A stretch of DNA of 64,000 bases. Origin: Chitinophagaceae bacterium. GTDB lineage: Bacteria > Bacteroidota > Bacteroidia > Chitinophagales > Chitinophagaceae. The stretch's first letter is position 1; the number at the start of each line of letters is the position of its first letter. The translations under genes were made by a program, and so were the position numbers. Positions 1 through 8,417 of this stretch are shown in pieces. The stretch is from positions 62,001 to 126,000 of the forward strand of contig JAHBTJ010000003.1 of NCBI GenBank assembly GCA_019638595.1, in the 5' to 3' direction. The notes beneath the pieces were generated by a model, which had not been told where the DNA came from, ran no database searches, and was given only the letters and a program-made list of their open reading frames with translations.

Positions 1-1891
1 CCTTTAACCCGTTTTTTACTTCCTCGCCCGACACGTCAAATCGGCTAAGCATGAGTGAATTTCCATCGTCGAGCTTCAGGTACCCGCGCTCGTTTCCTTT
101 TTTGGCTACCAGCAGGTAAGGTTTTTTCTTCAGGTCAAAAACAGCAAAGCCATCCTGGTTGCTTTTAGCCGTATGCAACAGTTGCTGCTGGTAATCCAGC
201 AATTGTAACTCCACATCGGCCATGGGGGTTGTGGTAAGAATATCGGTAACCGCTATCAGCATATTGTTGTTGCCGGCCCTTTTGGCTGTTAAGCCAATAT
301 TGGAAGCAAGAATGTTCCTGCTCGCCCACCTTTCTTTATTATAGTAGGAAGGATGGCAGGGATTATCGCGCTGGTTCCAGCGGTATCCGTAAGGGTAATA
401 AGTGTTATAAACTTTCCAGAAGCCATCGTTGTCATCGGGCCCCTCGGTATCTTCTGTTTCGTAGTCATACCAGTCATTATAATAATCATCTTCATCGTCA
501 TTTCTGTTGGTTTTGTCGGATGCATGACAGGTGTACAATGAATATTCGGGACGAAAACCAATGGTTACATGATAGATTGCACCCGGCTCAGCTTTGAGAT
601 ACTTATCAATGTTGAGCGAAAATTTTTGTCTTTTGTGCAGGTCAATGGTCTTATCGTTATCGAGCCGTAAGGTTTGCTGCACTACCGGGGTGGCTACCCT
701 GCGCAGGTCCGACTCGCCGTCAAAATTGTTAACCTGCAGAAACTGGGGGATATTATGCTCGTAAACTTTAATAATGCTGATATCTACAGCGTTGAGATTA
801 ATGCTTTCAAAAGGCAATACTAATTTTCCGGCATTGGGTAGTATAACACCACGTCCCTGTATATTCACCGAGGGCAAACGGTTCTCAAAAAACACATTCG
901 CGCTAAAAGTCTTGTCAAGCTTTGCCGACCAAACATTCTGTATTCCTTCGTTCACAGATACCGTATAGTTCCCGTCGAACTGATCCGGTACAAATATTTT
1001 TACTTCGCTTCCGTCAATACTATAGCTGATATCGGCCTTATTGCTTATTGTAAGCAAGCCATTCAGTTGCTGGTTGGTTGCCAGCGCGTCAGAGAATTGT
1101 ACCAGCACATAGTTATCGGCTTCCTGCATTGCCCGTACGCCCATTACTTTAAAATCTCCTATTGCCGGCACATCCAACTGCTTTTCATTCTTTTCTTTGA
1201 TGTTCAGGGGAGCGCCATCCCAGCTCAGGTGCAGCGCCGCGGTATTAGCGCCTCTTTTTATATCTTCAACAGTAAATTTATGAATACGCGCTGTTTCATT
1301 ATGCTCCCATTTTACAGGCAATGTTTTCGATTGAAAAGATGCCGACAATACTTTTTCAATAGCTGCGGATGCTTCCATATCTGCTGTTTCAACAGCACCC
1401 TGTAAAACCATCATTTCTTTTGAGTTGCCCACCACTTTCAACCCGTATTCCTGTACTACAAACGCGGGTTTTACAGCCTGCGCGTTAAACGTAAAGGTTT
1501 TATATTCATCCGGCACAGCCGTAGCCTTGTTAAGCCTGAAATTGATGGTATACAGTTGACCGGGTGTAAGATGTTCATCCGGCTTAAATTCAATGGTTCT
1601 TGCATCCACCCAATACGCTTTACCTTTTACCGAGGGAGAAAATGAAAACAGCTCTTCTTTTACAGGTTCATTGAGGGTATGGGCGGTGGGTGCTTCCGCG
1701 GCCAGCCGTACACGTATAGCTGCTGTTTTAGAAACGACTCCCGAGGTATACGATTCTACATATTTACTGAAAGCCGGGTCAACCGTTTTTACTTTTTCTT
1801 TTTTATTACAGGAAGCATGGATGAAAATGAGCGGTAAAACCAGGAAAAGCAAATACGTTTTTATTGTAAAGCCGGTAAAAGTATTGTTCAT
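1..1891 (-). CDS. Alpha-2-macroglobulin family (MG2 domain) lipoprotein, 5' part only
   Basis: Reading leftward from an ATG at 1891, an uninterrupted frame of about 630 codons runs off the left edge. The start encodes a hydrophobic signal and a lipobox (H-A-S-C near residue 28) followed by N-K-K, so it is a predicted lipoprotein. Residues about 40-130 look like an N-terminal Ig-like (Big_5) domain, with the phrase FKPDEHLTPGQLYTINF; repeated beta-sandwich MG-type segments follow, and a carboxypeptidase-regulatory-like stretch appears at the visible end. Bacterial homologues of this layout are 1,800-1,900 residues long and act as envelope protease traps or structural envelope proteins. The thioester region, if there is one, lies outside the window. 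The 1892-2140 spacer upstream shows no gene. The family call rests on composition and domain phrases, not on a search. Confidence 0.8.
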   Translation of the reverse strand, partial: MNNTFTGFTIKTYLLFLVLPLIFIHASCNKKEKVKTVDPAFSKYVESYTSGVVSKTAAIRVRLAAEAPTAHTLNEPVKEELFSFSPSVKGKAYWVDARTIEFKPDEHLTPGQLYTINFRLNKATAVPDEYKTFTFNAQAVKPAFVVQEYGLKVVGNSKEMMVLQGAVETADMEASAAIEKVLSASFQSKTLPVKWEHNETARIHKFTVEDIKRGANTAALHLSWDGAPLNIKEKNEKQLDVPAIGDFKVMGVRAMQEADNYVLVQFSDALATNQQLNGLLTISNKADISYSIDGSEVKIFVPDQFDGNYTVSVNEGIQNVWSAKLDKTFSANVFFENRLPSVNIQGRGVILPNAGKLVLPFESINLNAVDISIIKVYEHNIPQFLQVNNFDGESDLRRVATPVVQQTLRLDNDKTIDLHKRQKFSLNIDKYLKAEPGAIYHVTIGFRPEYSLYTCHASDKTNRNDDEDDYYNDWYDYETEDTEGPDDNDGFWKVYNTYYPYGYRWNQRDNPCHPSYYNKERWASRNILASNIGLTAKRAGNNNMLIAVTDILTTTPMADVELQLLDYQQQLLHTAKSNQDGFAVFDLKKKPYLLVAKKGNERGYLKLDDGNSLMLSRFDVSGEEVKNGLK

Positions 1892-2140
1892 ATAGAAAGG
1901 CATTTATGCTGGTGTAAAGCAATAGAAATTTTATCAATAACACTATGGCAAGCATCATAGGTTTGGTTAAATGTTTTATAAATCAATATAAACGAAAAGA
2001 GATGCATTTATTGTAACCCTTTGTTTGGCGGGAAAAAGCACGTAACTACGGCTGATCCATCTTTTTTGAAGATAAGCACAAAAAACGGTAGTTATTAGTC
2101 AGGACTAAGCGGGTGCATAACAATCCTGTGCATTATTTGG

Positions 2141-2398
2141 TTAGAGTCTTTGCTTTTCGTTATCAATTTGTCTGGTAGAAACTCTGCTGTTACGGATTTC
2201 TTCAATAATTTCTTCAGCAGATTTGGGGGAATCAAATGCCCCGAAAGCTTTTTTGAAAGATGACTTTTTAGCGGTCAGATCTGTTTTTACCGAAGCTGTT
2301 AACTTCGATATAAGATCAAGTTTGTTAGTTGTACTTAAATTATCCAAAAGTTCTACATATCCGTCAATAAGTGTAGTATTTATTTCCGCTGTTCCCAT
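2141..2398 (-). CDS. Orphan antitoxin-like protein, 85 aa
   Basis: A short acidic/basic helical protein. The N-terminal half (residues 1-40) carries a pattern like that of Bacteroidota antitoxins paired with PIN-domain toxins: MGT-E-I, then a segment NLSTTNKLDLISKLTASVKTD. The C-terminal part, with SAEEIIEEIRNSR, would be the toxin-wrapping tail. In such pairs the toxin gene normally begins within a few bases after the antitoxin stop. Here the downstream 1892-2140 sequence contains no PIN start or frame of useful length, so the antitoxin appears to stand alone. The family assignment is from recognition of the pattern and is moderate. It could instead be an unrelated small regulatory protein. 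Confidence 0.5.
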   Translation of the reverse strand: MGTAEINTTLIDGYVELLDNLSTTNKLDLISKLTASVKTDLTAKKSSFKKAFGAFDSPKSAEEIIEEIRNSRVSTRQIDNEKQRL

Positions 2399-2450
2399 AC
2401 TGTCAAATTTAATGAAAAGAATTGAATATTATTAATGGAAGCCGTTACTC

Positions 2451-3092
2451 TCATGTAACGACCCACACGAGGCAAAGCCGGTCGAATAACCTGAAGGGTA
2501 AGCGGAGGTGTATGGGCGCCTGCTTTAAAAATGAAGCATCTATTATTCCTTCCCCCGATATCATCAACTGTTCGGTTTGCAAACGGATATGTTCACTGAA
2601 ATCTATTTCTCCGTTACCATACCATTTAAAAACTGCTTCCTTGGCGCTCCATAAAAGGGTCAGCTTTTTCATCCGCTCACCGGCAGCATCGTACAGACTG
2701 CTTTTTTCCACTCCTTCCCATTCTACCGCATGTAAAAATTTATGGCGCACCCTTTCAACTTTGGATGTTGGTATTTCTATATCAATGCCCACCCGGCGGC
2801 TGGTGCTTACTATAGCTGCCGCATAGTCGCCGCAATGCGATATGGAGAAATGGTACATTTCGTTGGGCAGGTAGGGCTTGCGGGTGCCGGCGATCTCTAT
2901 AAGTTCATGAGGAAAGCCGGGGAAAAGGAATTTCAGCAAATAACGTCCTGCAAGATGTTGCAGCCGTTTGTGCGGATGGGTAATTTCGCGTTGCAGGGAA
3001 ACCTGTTGCAGGAAAAAAATTTCCGGCTCTTCAATGCGCCATACTCCCAGTTTTGTGCTTTCGTTGATATTATGTTGATAAAATAAAGGCAT
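2451..3092 (-). CDS. 4'-phosphopantetheinyl transferase (Sfp-type)
   Basis: Transfers the phosphopantetheine arm of CoA to a serine of acyl- or peptidyl-carrier proteins in the cytoplasm. The 213-residue product is the size of the Sfp/AcpT superfamily. The magnesium motif is VGIDIE (D104, E106), and the second signature is WSAKEAVFKWYG with K151 and E152. An N-terminal-like half (HFSISHCGDYAA, about residue 81) precedes it. A longer frame exists from a TTG at 3155, but the ATG at 3092 gives the usual MPLFYQHNI start and is preferred. It is divergent from dcd across 3093-3237. No PKS/NRPS or ACP gene lies nearby, so its carrier protein is unknown. Confidence 0.87.
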   Translation of the reverse strand: MPLFYQHNINESTKLGVWRIEEPEIFFLQQVSLQREITHPHKRLQHLAGRYLLKFLFPGFPHELIEIAGTRKPYLPNEMYHFSISHCGDYAAAIVSTSRRVGIDIEIPTSKVERVRHKFLHAVEWEGVEKSSLYDAAGERMKKLTLLWSAKEAVFKWYGNGEIDFSEHIRLQTEQLMISGEGIIDASFLKQAPIHLRLPFRLFDRLCLVWVVT

Positions 3093-3237
3093 TCCCCGAA
3101 ACGAAATACGAAATTCGCCGCCTGGCAGCAGGTGCTGATGAAGGCAGGCAGGCAAAGGTACGGATTAATATCCCGGGCTGATCTGTGATTGAACCGGCAA
3201 ACATCAGAAATTTGAAATCAATATAAAACAACGGTGT

Positions 3238-3774
3238 ATGATATTGTCTGATAAAAGGATACTGGAAGAAATAGAAAAAGGTACCATCAAGCTTGAACCC
3301 TACGACCGGGATTGCCTGGGCAGCAATTCGTACGACGTACACCTGGGCAAATGGCTGGCTACCTATCGCGATCATATACTGGATGCCAAAAAGCACAACG
3401 AGATAGAGTATTTTGAAATACCTGACGAAGGCTTTGTGCTGTATCCACATGTTTTTTACCTGGGCGTAACGCTGGAGTATACCGAAACACATGCCCATGT
3501 GCCTTTCCTGGAGGGGAAATCGTCTACCGGCCGGCTGGGTATAGATATACACGCCACTGCCGGTAAAGGCGATGTAGGCTTTTGTGGTAACTGGACGCTG
3601 GAAATATCCGTAAAACAACCGGTGCGTATTTATAAAGGAATGCCGGTTGGGCAGTTGATCTATTTTCCGGTAGAAGGTGAAATTGAGGTAAAATACAATC
3701 AAAAGAAAAATGCCAAATACAGCGGGCAACCCGACAAGCCGATTGAAAGCATGATGTGGAAGAACAGGTTTTAA
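3238..3774 (+). CDS. dcd: dCTP deaminase
   Basis: Deaminates dCTP to dUTP for thymidylate synthesis; a cytoplasmic trimeric enzyme of the dUTPase fold. The 178-residue length is typical for Bacteroidota. Visible motifs are ILSDKRILEEI at the N-terminus, LEGKSSTGRLGIDIHATAG at residues 91-109 (triphosphate-binding loop and nucleotide pocket) and the catalytic glutamate in WTLEIS, E122. The C-terminal tail KNAKYSGQ is the flexible lid. ATG at 3238 is the only sensible start. It is convergent with the CBM9 gene; the 62-base spacer contains a diverged gctatcagctatcgg-like sequence but no clear terminator. Confidence 0.95.
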   Translation: MILSDKRILEEIEKGTIKLEPYDRDCLGSNSYDVHLGKWLATYRDHILDAKKHNEIEYFEIPDEGFVLYPHVFYLGVTLEYTETHAHVPFLEGKSSTGRLGIDIHATAGKGDVGFCGNWTLEISVKQPVRIYKGMPVGQLIYFPVEGEIEVKYNQKKNAKYSGQPDKPIESMMWKNRF

Positions 3775-3836
3775 TGTGGCTATGGGCTATCAGCTATCGG
3801 CAGTGAGCTGTGGGGCTAAAATCAGGAATCCCAAAA

Positions 3837-4946
3837 TCAAAAACCAGTAATTTTCCCATCCTGGTCTATTTGCCAGCGTTTGCCGGATTGGCTGATAGTG
3901 ATCACTGCTTTGAATTCCTTTTGGGACAGGGAATGTAGTTCCAGCGTAGCGGTTTCGCCTCCTTCGGTAACGGTTTCGGGAAGCTTTAATTCCGGCAGCC
4001 CGGTAGCATACTGCCTGTTTTGCCGGGCATACGCTTTTTGCTTATAGTATACCAGCCACAGGTACTTTTTAAATGACTCGCCTTCGGGTAATACAAAAGG
4101 TACCGGCTTTTTACCCGCTTTCCGGCCAGAGAACTGCAGGTAACCCCACCGTTCGGGAAAATGCATATTGATCACTCCCTGCGGAGACCATACCCAATTG
4201 TTTTCAGGCAGGCTTTTGCCGGTTTCAGGGTTGGTTTTTTTTACATAATCGCCGTCTTTCACTTTTGTGTGCCACTGCACGCGGGAGAAGTTGATCCGCC
4301 AGGTATCTCCATCTGCCGGCTTTTTAGCCGCATAATCTTCCAGTGTAAGCGCATCAAAAGGAATGGCGATCTCGATCGTCCATTTTTTGTCTGTATCCAG
4401 CGCGTTGTTGGTCGTGCCTTCCGTATATACAGCCGATCGTAAACCCTTTGCATTCCAGTCCATACGCAAGTGCCCCCTGTTGCGGTAAGGTTTGGATAAA
4501 TAAAGGTCAAAAACAGTATTTAAAGCATTGAATTCCAGCTCAAAGTAATGATGTGTGTCATTATCAGGATCAATAAATACTTCAAAGTCGTTATCCTGGT
4601 AAATGATCTGGTCGTGCTTTGTAAGCTTTCCCCAAATATGCGGTTCTTCCAATTCCGCTGCTATATAGAGGTGCTTTTCATCCCAAAGCATTTTGCACCT
4701 GGTTTTTAAAGCGGGAGCGGGTTGTTTGCTGCCTTCTATATCTGTATAGTATTCCGACCAGGGAGCTTTTCGCCATGCTTTTTCATTTATTTTCCCATCA
4801 ATGTTCAGCCCGGTTTTTACCTGGTATGCAGTATAATGGCGGGGCAGGGTAAACAGGTGCTCATATTCATTGAAGATATCCTGCTGGGCTATTGCCAGCC
4901 TGCCGGGCAGGCATAATAATACCAACAAAAAACCTTTATAGAACAT
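3837..4946 (-). CDS. Secreted carbohydrate-binding family 9-like protein
   Basis: An exported 369-residue protein with a signal peptide ending in LAIAQQ and one CBM9-like beta-sandwich. Diagnostic phrases are GLNIDGKINEKAWRKAPW at about residues 45-65, LYIAAELEEPHIW, QDNDFEVFIDPD, and the late sequence WRINFSRVQWH. Proteins of this type bind sugar or sit beside glycan-active enzymes, and many in Bacteroidota have no known partner. The ATG at 4946 puts the charged/hydrophobic signal directly at the N-terminus; an ATG at 4958 would add MGPT. It is a single gene between convergent dcd and rpsT, so context gives no substrate. Confidence 0.85.
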   Translation of the reverse strand: MFYKGFLLVLLCLPGRLAIAQQDIFNEYEHLFTLPRHYTAYQVKTGLNIDGKINEKAWRKAPWSEYYTDIEGSKQPAPALKTRCKMLWDEKHLYIAAELEEPHIWGKLTKHDQIIYQDNDFEVFIDPDNDTHHYFELEFNALNTVFDLYLSKPYRNRGHLRMDWNAKGLRSAVYTEGTTNNALDTDKKWTIEIAIPFDALTLEDYAAKKPADGDTWRINFSRVQWHTKVKDGDYVKKTNPETGKSLPENNWVWSPQGVINMHFPERWGYLQFSGRKAGKKPVPFVLPEGESFKKYLWLVYYKQKAYARQNRQYATGLPELKLPETVTEGGETATLELHSLSQKEFKAVITISQSGKRWQIDQDGKITGF

Positions 4947-5015
4947 GGTCGGCCCCATTTAAAAATAGTTAAATAGTAAGCTGTTACTAAAGTGTGGCTG
5001 CGTGCGGGATAAAAG

Positions 5016-5045
5016 GAAAAAAAATGCATTCCCCGCGGGAATGCA
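5016..5045 (-). terminator. Rho-independent terminator of rpsT
   Basis: On the minus strand the end of rpsT is followed by a perfect 9-bp stem (5025-5033 with 5037-5045), a 3-base loop, and a run of eight or more U residues (the A-run at 5016-5024 of the plus strand). Confidence 0.88.
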
Positions 5046-5075
5046 ATCTTACAATATTATTATGGAATGAGTATA

Positions 5076-5330
5076 TTAAGCCAGCGCGGTTACCTTTTTG
5101 GCAAGCTTGCTTTTTAAGTTCGCGGCTTTATTCTTATGAATAACCCCACGTTTAGCCAGCTTGTCAATCATGCTTTCTACAGAAGGAAGCTTTTCCAAAG
5201 CGCCTTTTTTGTCGCTTATCGCTTTCAGGTCACGGATGGCATTACGGGTAGTTTTGCCATTATAGCGATTCCTTTCCCTGCGTTTGGCAGCCTGGCGCAC
5301 ATCCTTTTTTGTAGCTTTATGATTAGCCAT
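5076..5330 (-). CDS. rpsT: 30S ribosomal protein S20
   Basis: The 84-residue, very basic protein starts MANHKATKKDVRQAAKR, followed by RERNRYNGKTTRN, the three-helix S20 signature that binds 16S rRNA early in 30S assembly. It ends with KNKAANLKSKLAKKVTAL, as in other Bacteroidota S20. A strong intrinsic terminator lies immediately downstream. It is divergent from the sucA operon over a 230-base spacer. Confidence 0.97.
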   Translation of the reverse strand: MANHKATKKDVRQAAKRRERNRYNGKTTRNAIRDLKAISDKKGALEKLPSVESMIDKLAKRGVIHKNKAANLKSKLAKKVTALA

Positions 5331-5533
5331 GTATTCAAATTTTTAGGACGGCAAAGGTAATACCCTGTTTGATCAATTCCAAATTTTATCAGCCGTTTAT
5401 TGTTTTAAATGGAAGGACGGTGAAAAATTATTATTGAAAATCTGCGTTATACAAAAGTTTTAAAGTTTTATTAATGATGCATAACTGCCTGCTTTTGATG
5501 CCGTTTTTGCAGCCTGATATCGTCAAAATCCCG

Positions 5534-5541
5534 TAGGTTTG
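5534..5541 (+). promoter_or_regulatory. Candidate Bacteroidota -7 box for sucA-odhB
   Basis: TAGGTTTG matches the TAnnTTTG -7 consensus of Bacteroidota housekeeping promoters exactly. A TTTG at 5506-5509 is a possible -33 element, but its 24-base spacing is longer than the usual 19-21. Transcription would start around 5547, leaving a short leader to the ATG at 5565. This argues against the GTG at 5541 as the start codon. Confidence 0.5.
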
Positions 5542-5564
5542 TGTCTCTTTTCAAAAATAGCTCC

Positions 5565-8372
5565 ATGAAGGATTTTTCGTATATAACCAACTCAGATCCT
5601 GCATACATTGAAAATTTGTACAAGGATTTTGTGAAAGACCCCGAAAGCGTTGACCCGGAATTTAAAAAATTTTTTGAGGGATTTGATTTCGCGGTCTCAA
5701 GTAATAAAGTTACTACTAATGGCAACGTAATAAATGGCGCTGCCGACAAAGCAGCTTCTTCTTCAGCCACCTATAAAACAACAGATGGCGTTGACTGGAA
5801 AAAAGAGTTAGGCGCTTACCGGCTTATATTGGGCTATCGTAATAAGGGGCATCTCATCGCTACTACCAATCCTATCCGTACACGGAAAGACAGGGGAGCC
5901 AACCTCAATTTGAACTTTTTTGGATTTACCGAAGAAGATATGGACAAAAACTTCTTTGCCGGTAATCTTATAGGGCTTGGCACTACTTCTTTAAAAAATA
6001 TCCTGAACCACCTCAAGGCTTGTTACGCTTCCAAAGTGGGTATTGAGTTTAAGTACATCAGCGATCAAAAAAAGGTAGACTGGCTTACCAACGAAATGGA
6101 ACGGAACTTTATACTGCCGCTGGATCTGAAGAAGAAAGAAAGGATACTGGAAAAGCTGAACCAGGGAGTAATGTTCGAAAAATTCCTGCATACCAAATAC
6201 ATCGGTCAAAAAAGGTTTTCCCTGGAAGGCGGTGAAACTACTATACCCGCGCTGGATGCTATTATTAACAAGGCTGCGGGATTTGGAGTGCAGGAAGTGG
6301 TGATAGGCATGGCGCATCGCGGCAGGCTGAATGTGCTTGCCAATATTATGGGCAAAACCTATAACCAGATATTCAGTGAGTTTGAAGGAACCGGTAAGGT
6401 AGACCAAACGATGGGCAGCGGCGATGTAAAATATCACCTGGGCTTTGGCAGCGAAGTAAAAACAGCGGATGGACAGGTAATGTACCTGAAGCTGATGCCC
6501 AACCCATCGCACCTGGAAGCCGTAGATCCTGTAGTAGTGGGTTTTGCCAGGGGCAGGGCTAATATATTGCACGAGGCGAATTATGAAAAAGTATTGCCGA
6601 TCCTCATTCACGGAGATGCGTCTATTGCGGGGCAGGGAATTGTATATGAAGTGTTGCAGATGTGTAAGCTGAAAGGATATTATACCGGCGGCACCATTCA
6701 TTTTGTGATCAATAACCAGATAGGGTTTACAACAGATTTTGATGATGCCCGCAGCTCCGATTACTGTACATCGTTAGCCGCTATGGTGCAGGCGCCTGTA
6801 ATGCATGTAAATGGCGATGATCCTGAAGCTGTGGTTAAATGCGCGGAAATTGCCGCACGTTACCGGAAAGAGTTCCAGTCGGATGTTTTTATTGATATGG
6901 TATGTTACCGGAAGCACGGGCACAACGAAGGCGATGATCCCAAGTTTACCCAGCCAACCTTATACGCACTGATTGATAAGCATCCTAACCCGCGCGAGGT
7001 ATACGTAAAATACCTGCTGGAGCATGGAGAGCCGGAAGCGCGGGAACTGGCCAAAGGAATGGAGAAAAAATTCTGGGACGACCTGCAGGACAGGCTTGAC
7101 GAGATTAAGCAAAATCCATTGCCTTATACCTACCAGCAACCCGATAAATGGTGGAGCCAGTTGCGTAAAGCCACGGATAAGGATTTTGAACAATCGCCCG
7201 GTACTGCTATCAGCAGGGAGAACTTTGATGCGGTGTTTGAAGCTATGATGAAGTGGCCGAACGACTTTACGCCGTTGAAGAAAATTGAAAAGATAATACA
7301 GGATAAAATAAAATTGTTCAACACAGAAGGAAAGCTGGATTGGGCAACGGGAGAACTGATGGCATACGGAAGCATGTTACTGGATGGAAAAGATGTGCGT
7401 ATGAGCGGGCAGGATGTGTGCCGCGGCACTTTTTCGCACAGGCATGCCGTGTTAAGCGATGAAAGGACAGATGAAGAATACAACAGGCTTAGCCGTATAC
7501 CCGGGGCAACAGGGCATTACAGGATATTTAATTCCTTTTTGAGCGAATACGGTGTTTTAGGATTTGAATACGGGTATGGATTGGCTAATCCTAACGCACT
7601 GGTTGTATGGGAGGCGCAGTTTGGTGATTTTTGTAATGTGGCCCAGCCTATGATAGACCAGTTTATTGCGGCGGGAGAAGAGAAGTGGAACAGGATGAAC
7701 GGCCTGGTAATGCTTTTACCGCATGGCTACGAAGGGCAGGGACCCGAGCATAGTTCCGGGAGAATGGAGCGCTTTTTACAAATGTGCGCTGAGTTAAATA
7801 TGGTTGTAACCAATATTACCATTGCTTCCAATTTTTTTCACGCGCTGCGCAGGCAACTGGCATGGCCGTTCCGCAAGCCCCTGATTAACTTTTCGCCTAA
7901 AGCCAACCTGCGGCACCCGGGTTCGTATTCCCCTATCGGCGAATTTACCAGTGGCGCCTTCAGGGAAATAATAGACGACCCGTATATAGATAACCCTGCT
8001 ACGGTTAAAAAAGTGTTGTTCTGTTCCGGTAAAGTATATTTCGACCTGGCAGAACAACAGCAGAAAGACAACCGGAAAGATGTTGCGCTGATACGTATTG
8101 AGCAATTATATCCTTTGCCTTACCAGCAACTGTCTGCGTTGTATAGTAAATATGGCAAAGCCATCTGGTATTGGGTACAGGAAGAGCCGCTGAATATGGG
8201 GGCGGCATCGTTCCTGCAAATGAATCTTAACAGCGGATTGCGCCAGTTAGGCCTGCCCGAAATTAATTACGGGGTCATCAGCCGTGAAAGCAGCGCCGCC
8301 CCCGCTACCGGGTTCGCTAAAATACATGGCCAGGAGCAGAAAGAAATTGTAGAAACAGCATTTTCCATTTAA
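5565..8372 (+). CDS. sucA: 2-oxoglutarate dehydrogenase E1 component
   Basis: Thiamine-diphosphate enzyme that decarboxylates 2-oxoglutarate and succinylates the E2 lipoyl arm in the TCA cycle. The 935-residue product has the short N-terminal E2-docking segment (SDPAYIENLYKDFVKDP), a catalytic E1 domain with MAHRGRLNVLANI near H251, and the ThDP motif running from GDASIAGQG (350-358) to NNQIGFTTD (N383, N384). The C-terminal transketolase-like domain contains HGYEGQGPEHSSGR. A frame from GTG 5541 adds eight residues but overlaps the predicted -7 box, so ATG 5565 is chosen. odhB follows 45 bases downstream and is surely co-transcribed. No E3 (lipoamide dehydrogenase) gene is in the window. Confidence 0.97.
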   Translation: MKDFSYITNSDPAYIENLYKDFVKDPESVDPEFKKFFEGFDFAVSSNKVTTNGNVINGAADKAASSSATYKTTDGVDWKKELGAYRLILGYRNKGHLIATTNPIRTRKDRGANLNLNFFGFTEEDMDKNFFAGNLIGLGTTSLKNILNHLKACYASKVGIEFKYISDQKKVDWLTNEMERNFILPLDLKKKERILEKLNQGVMFEKFLHTKYIGQKRFSLEGGETTIPALDAIINKAAGFGVQEVVIGMAHRGRLNVLANIMGKTYNQIFSEFEGTGKVDQTMGSGDVKYHLGFGSEVKTADGQVMYLKLMPNPSHLEAVDPVVVGFARGRANILHEANYEKVLPILIHGDASIAGQGIVYEVLQMCKLKGYYTGGTIHFVINNQIGFTTDFDDARSSDYCTSLAAMVQAPVMHVNGDDPEAVVKCAEIAARYRKEFQSDVFIDMVCYRKHGHNEGDDPKFTQPTLYALIDKHPNPREVYVKYLLEHGEPEARELAKGMEKKFWDDLQDRLDEIKQNPLPYTYQQPDKWWSQLRKATDKDFEQSPGTAISRENFDAVFEAMMKWPNDFTPLKKIEKIIQDKIKLFNTEGKLDWATGELMAYGSMLLDGKDVRMSGQDVCRGTFSHRHAVLSDERTDEEYNRLSRIPGATGHYRIFNSFLSEYGVLGFEYGYGLANPNALVVWEAQFGDFCNVAQPMIDQFIAAGEEKWNRMNGLVMLLPHGYEGQGPEHSSGRMERFLQMCAELNMVVTNITIASNFFHALRRQLAWPFRKPLINFSPKANLRHPGSYSPIGEFTSGAFREIIDDPYIDNPATVKKVLFCSGKVYFDLAEQQQKDNRKDVALIRIEQLYPLPYQQLSALYSKYGKAIWYWVQEEPLNMGAASFLQMNLNSGLRQLGLPEINYGVISRESSAAPATGFAKIHGQEQKEIVETAFSI

Positions 8373-8417
8373 TTTTATCAGGCAAGAAACATATCTGTAT
8401 AAACAACTGCAAACAAC

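Noticed and set aside
5991-6701. 236-codon minus-strand frame inside sucA
   Set aside because: It lies wholly within the conserved E1 catalytic domain and encodes no recognisable motif.
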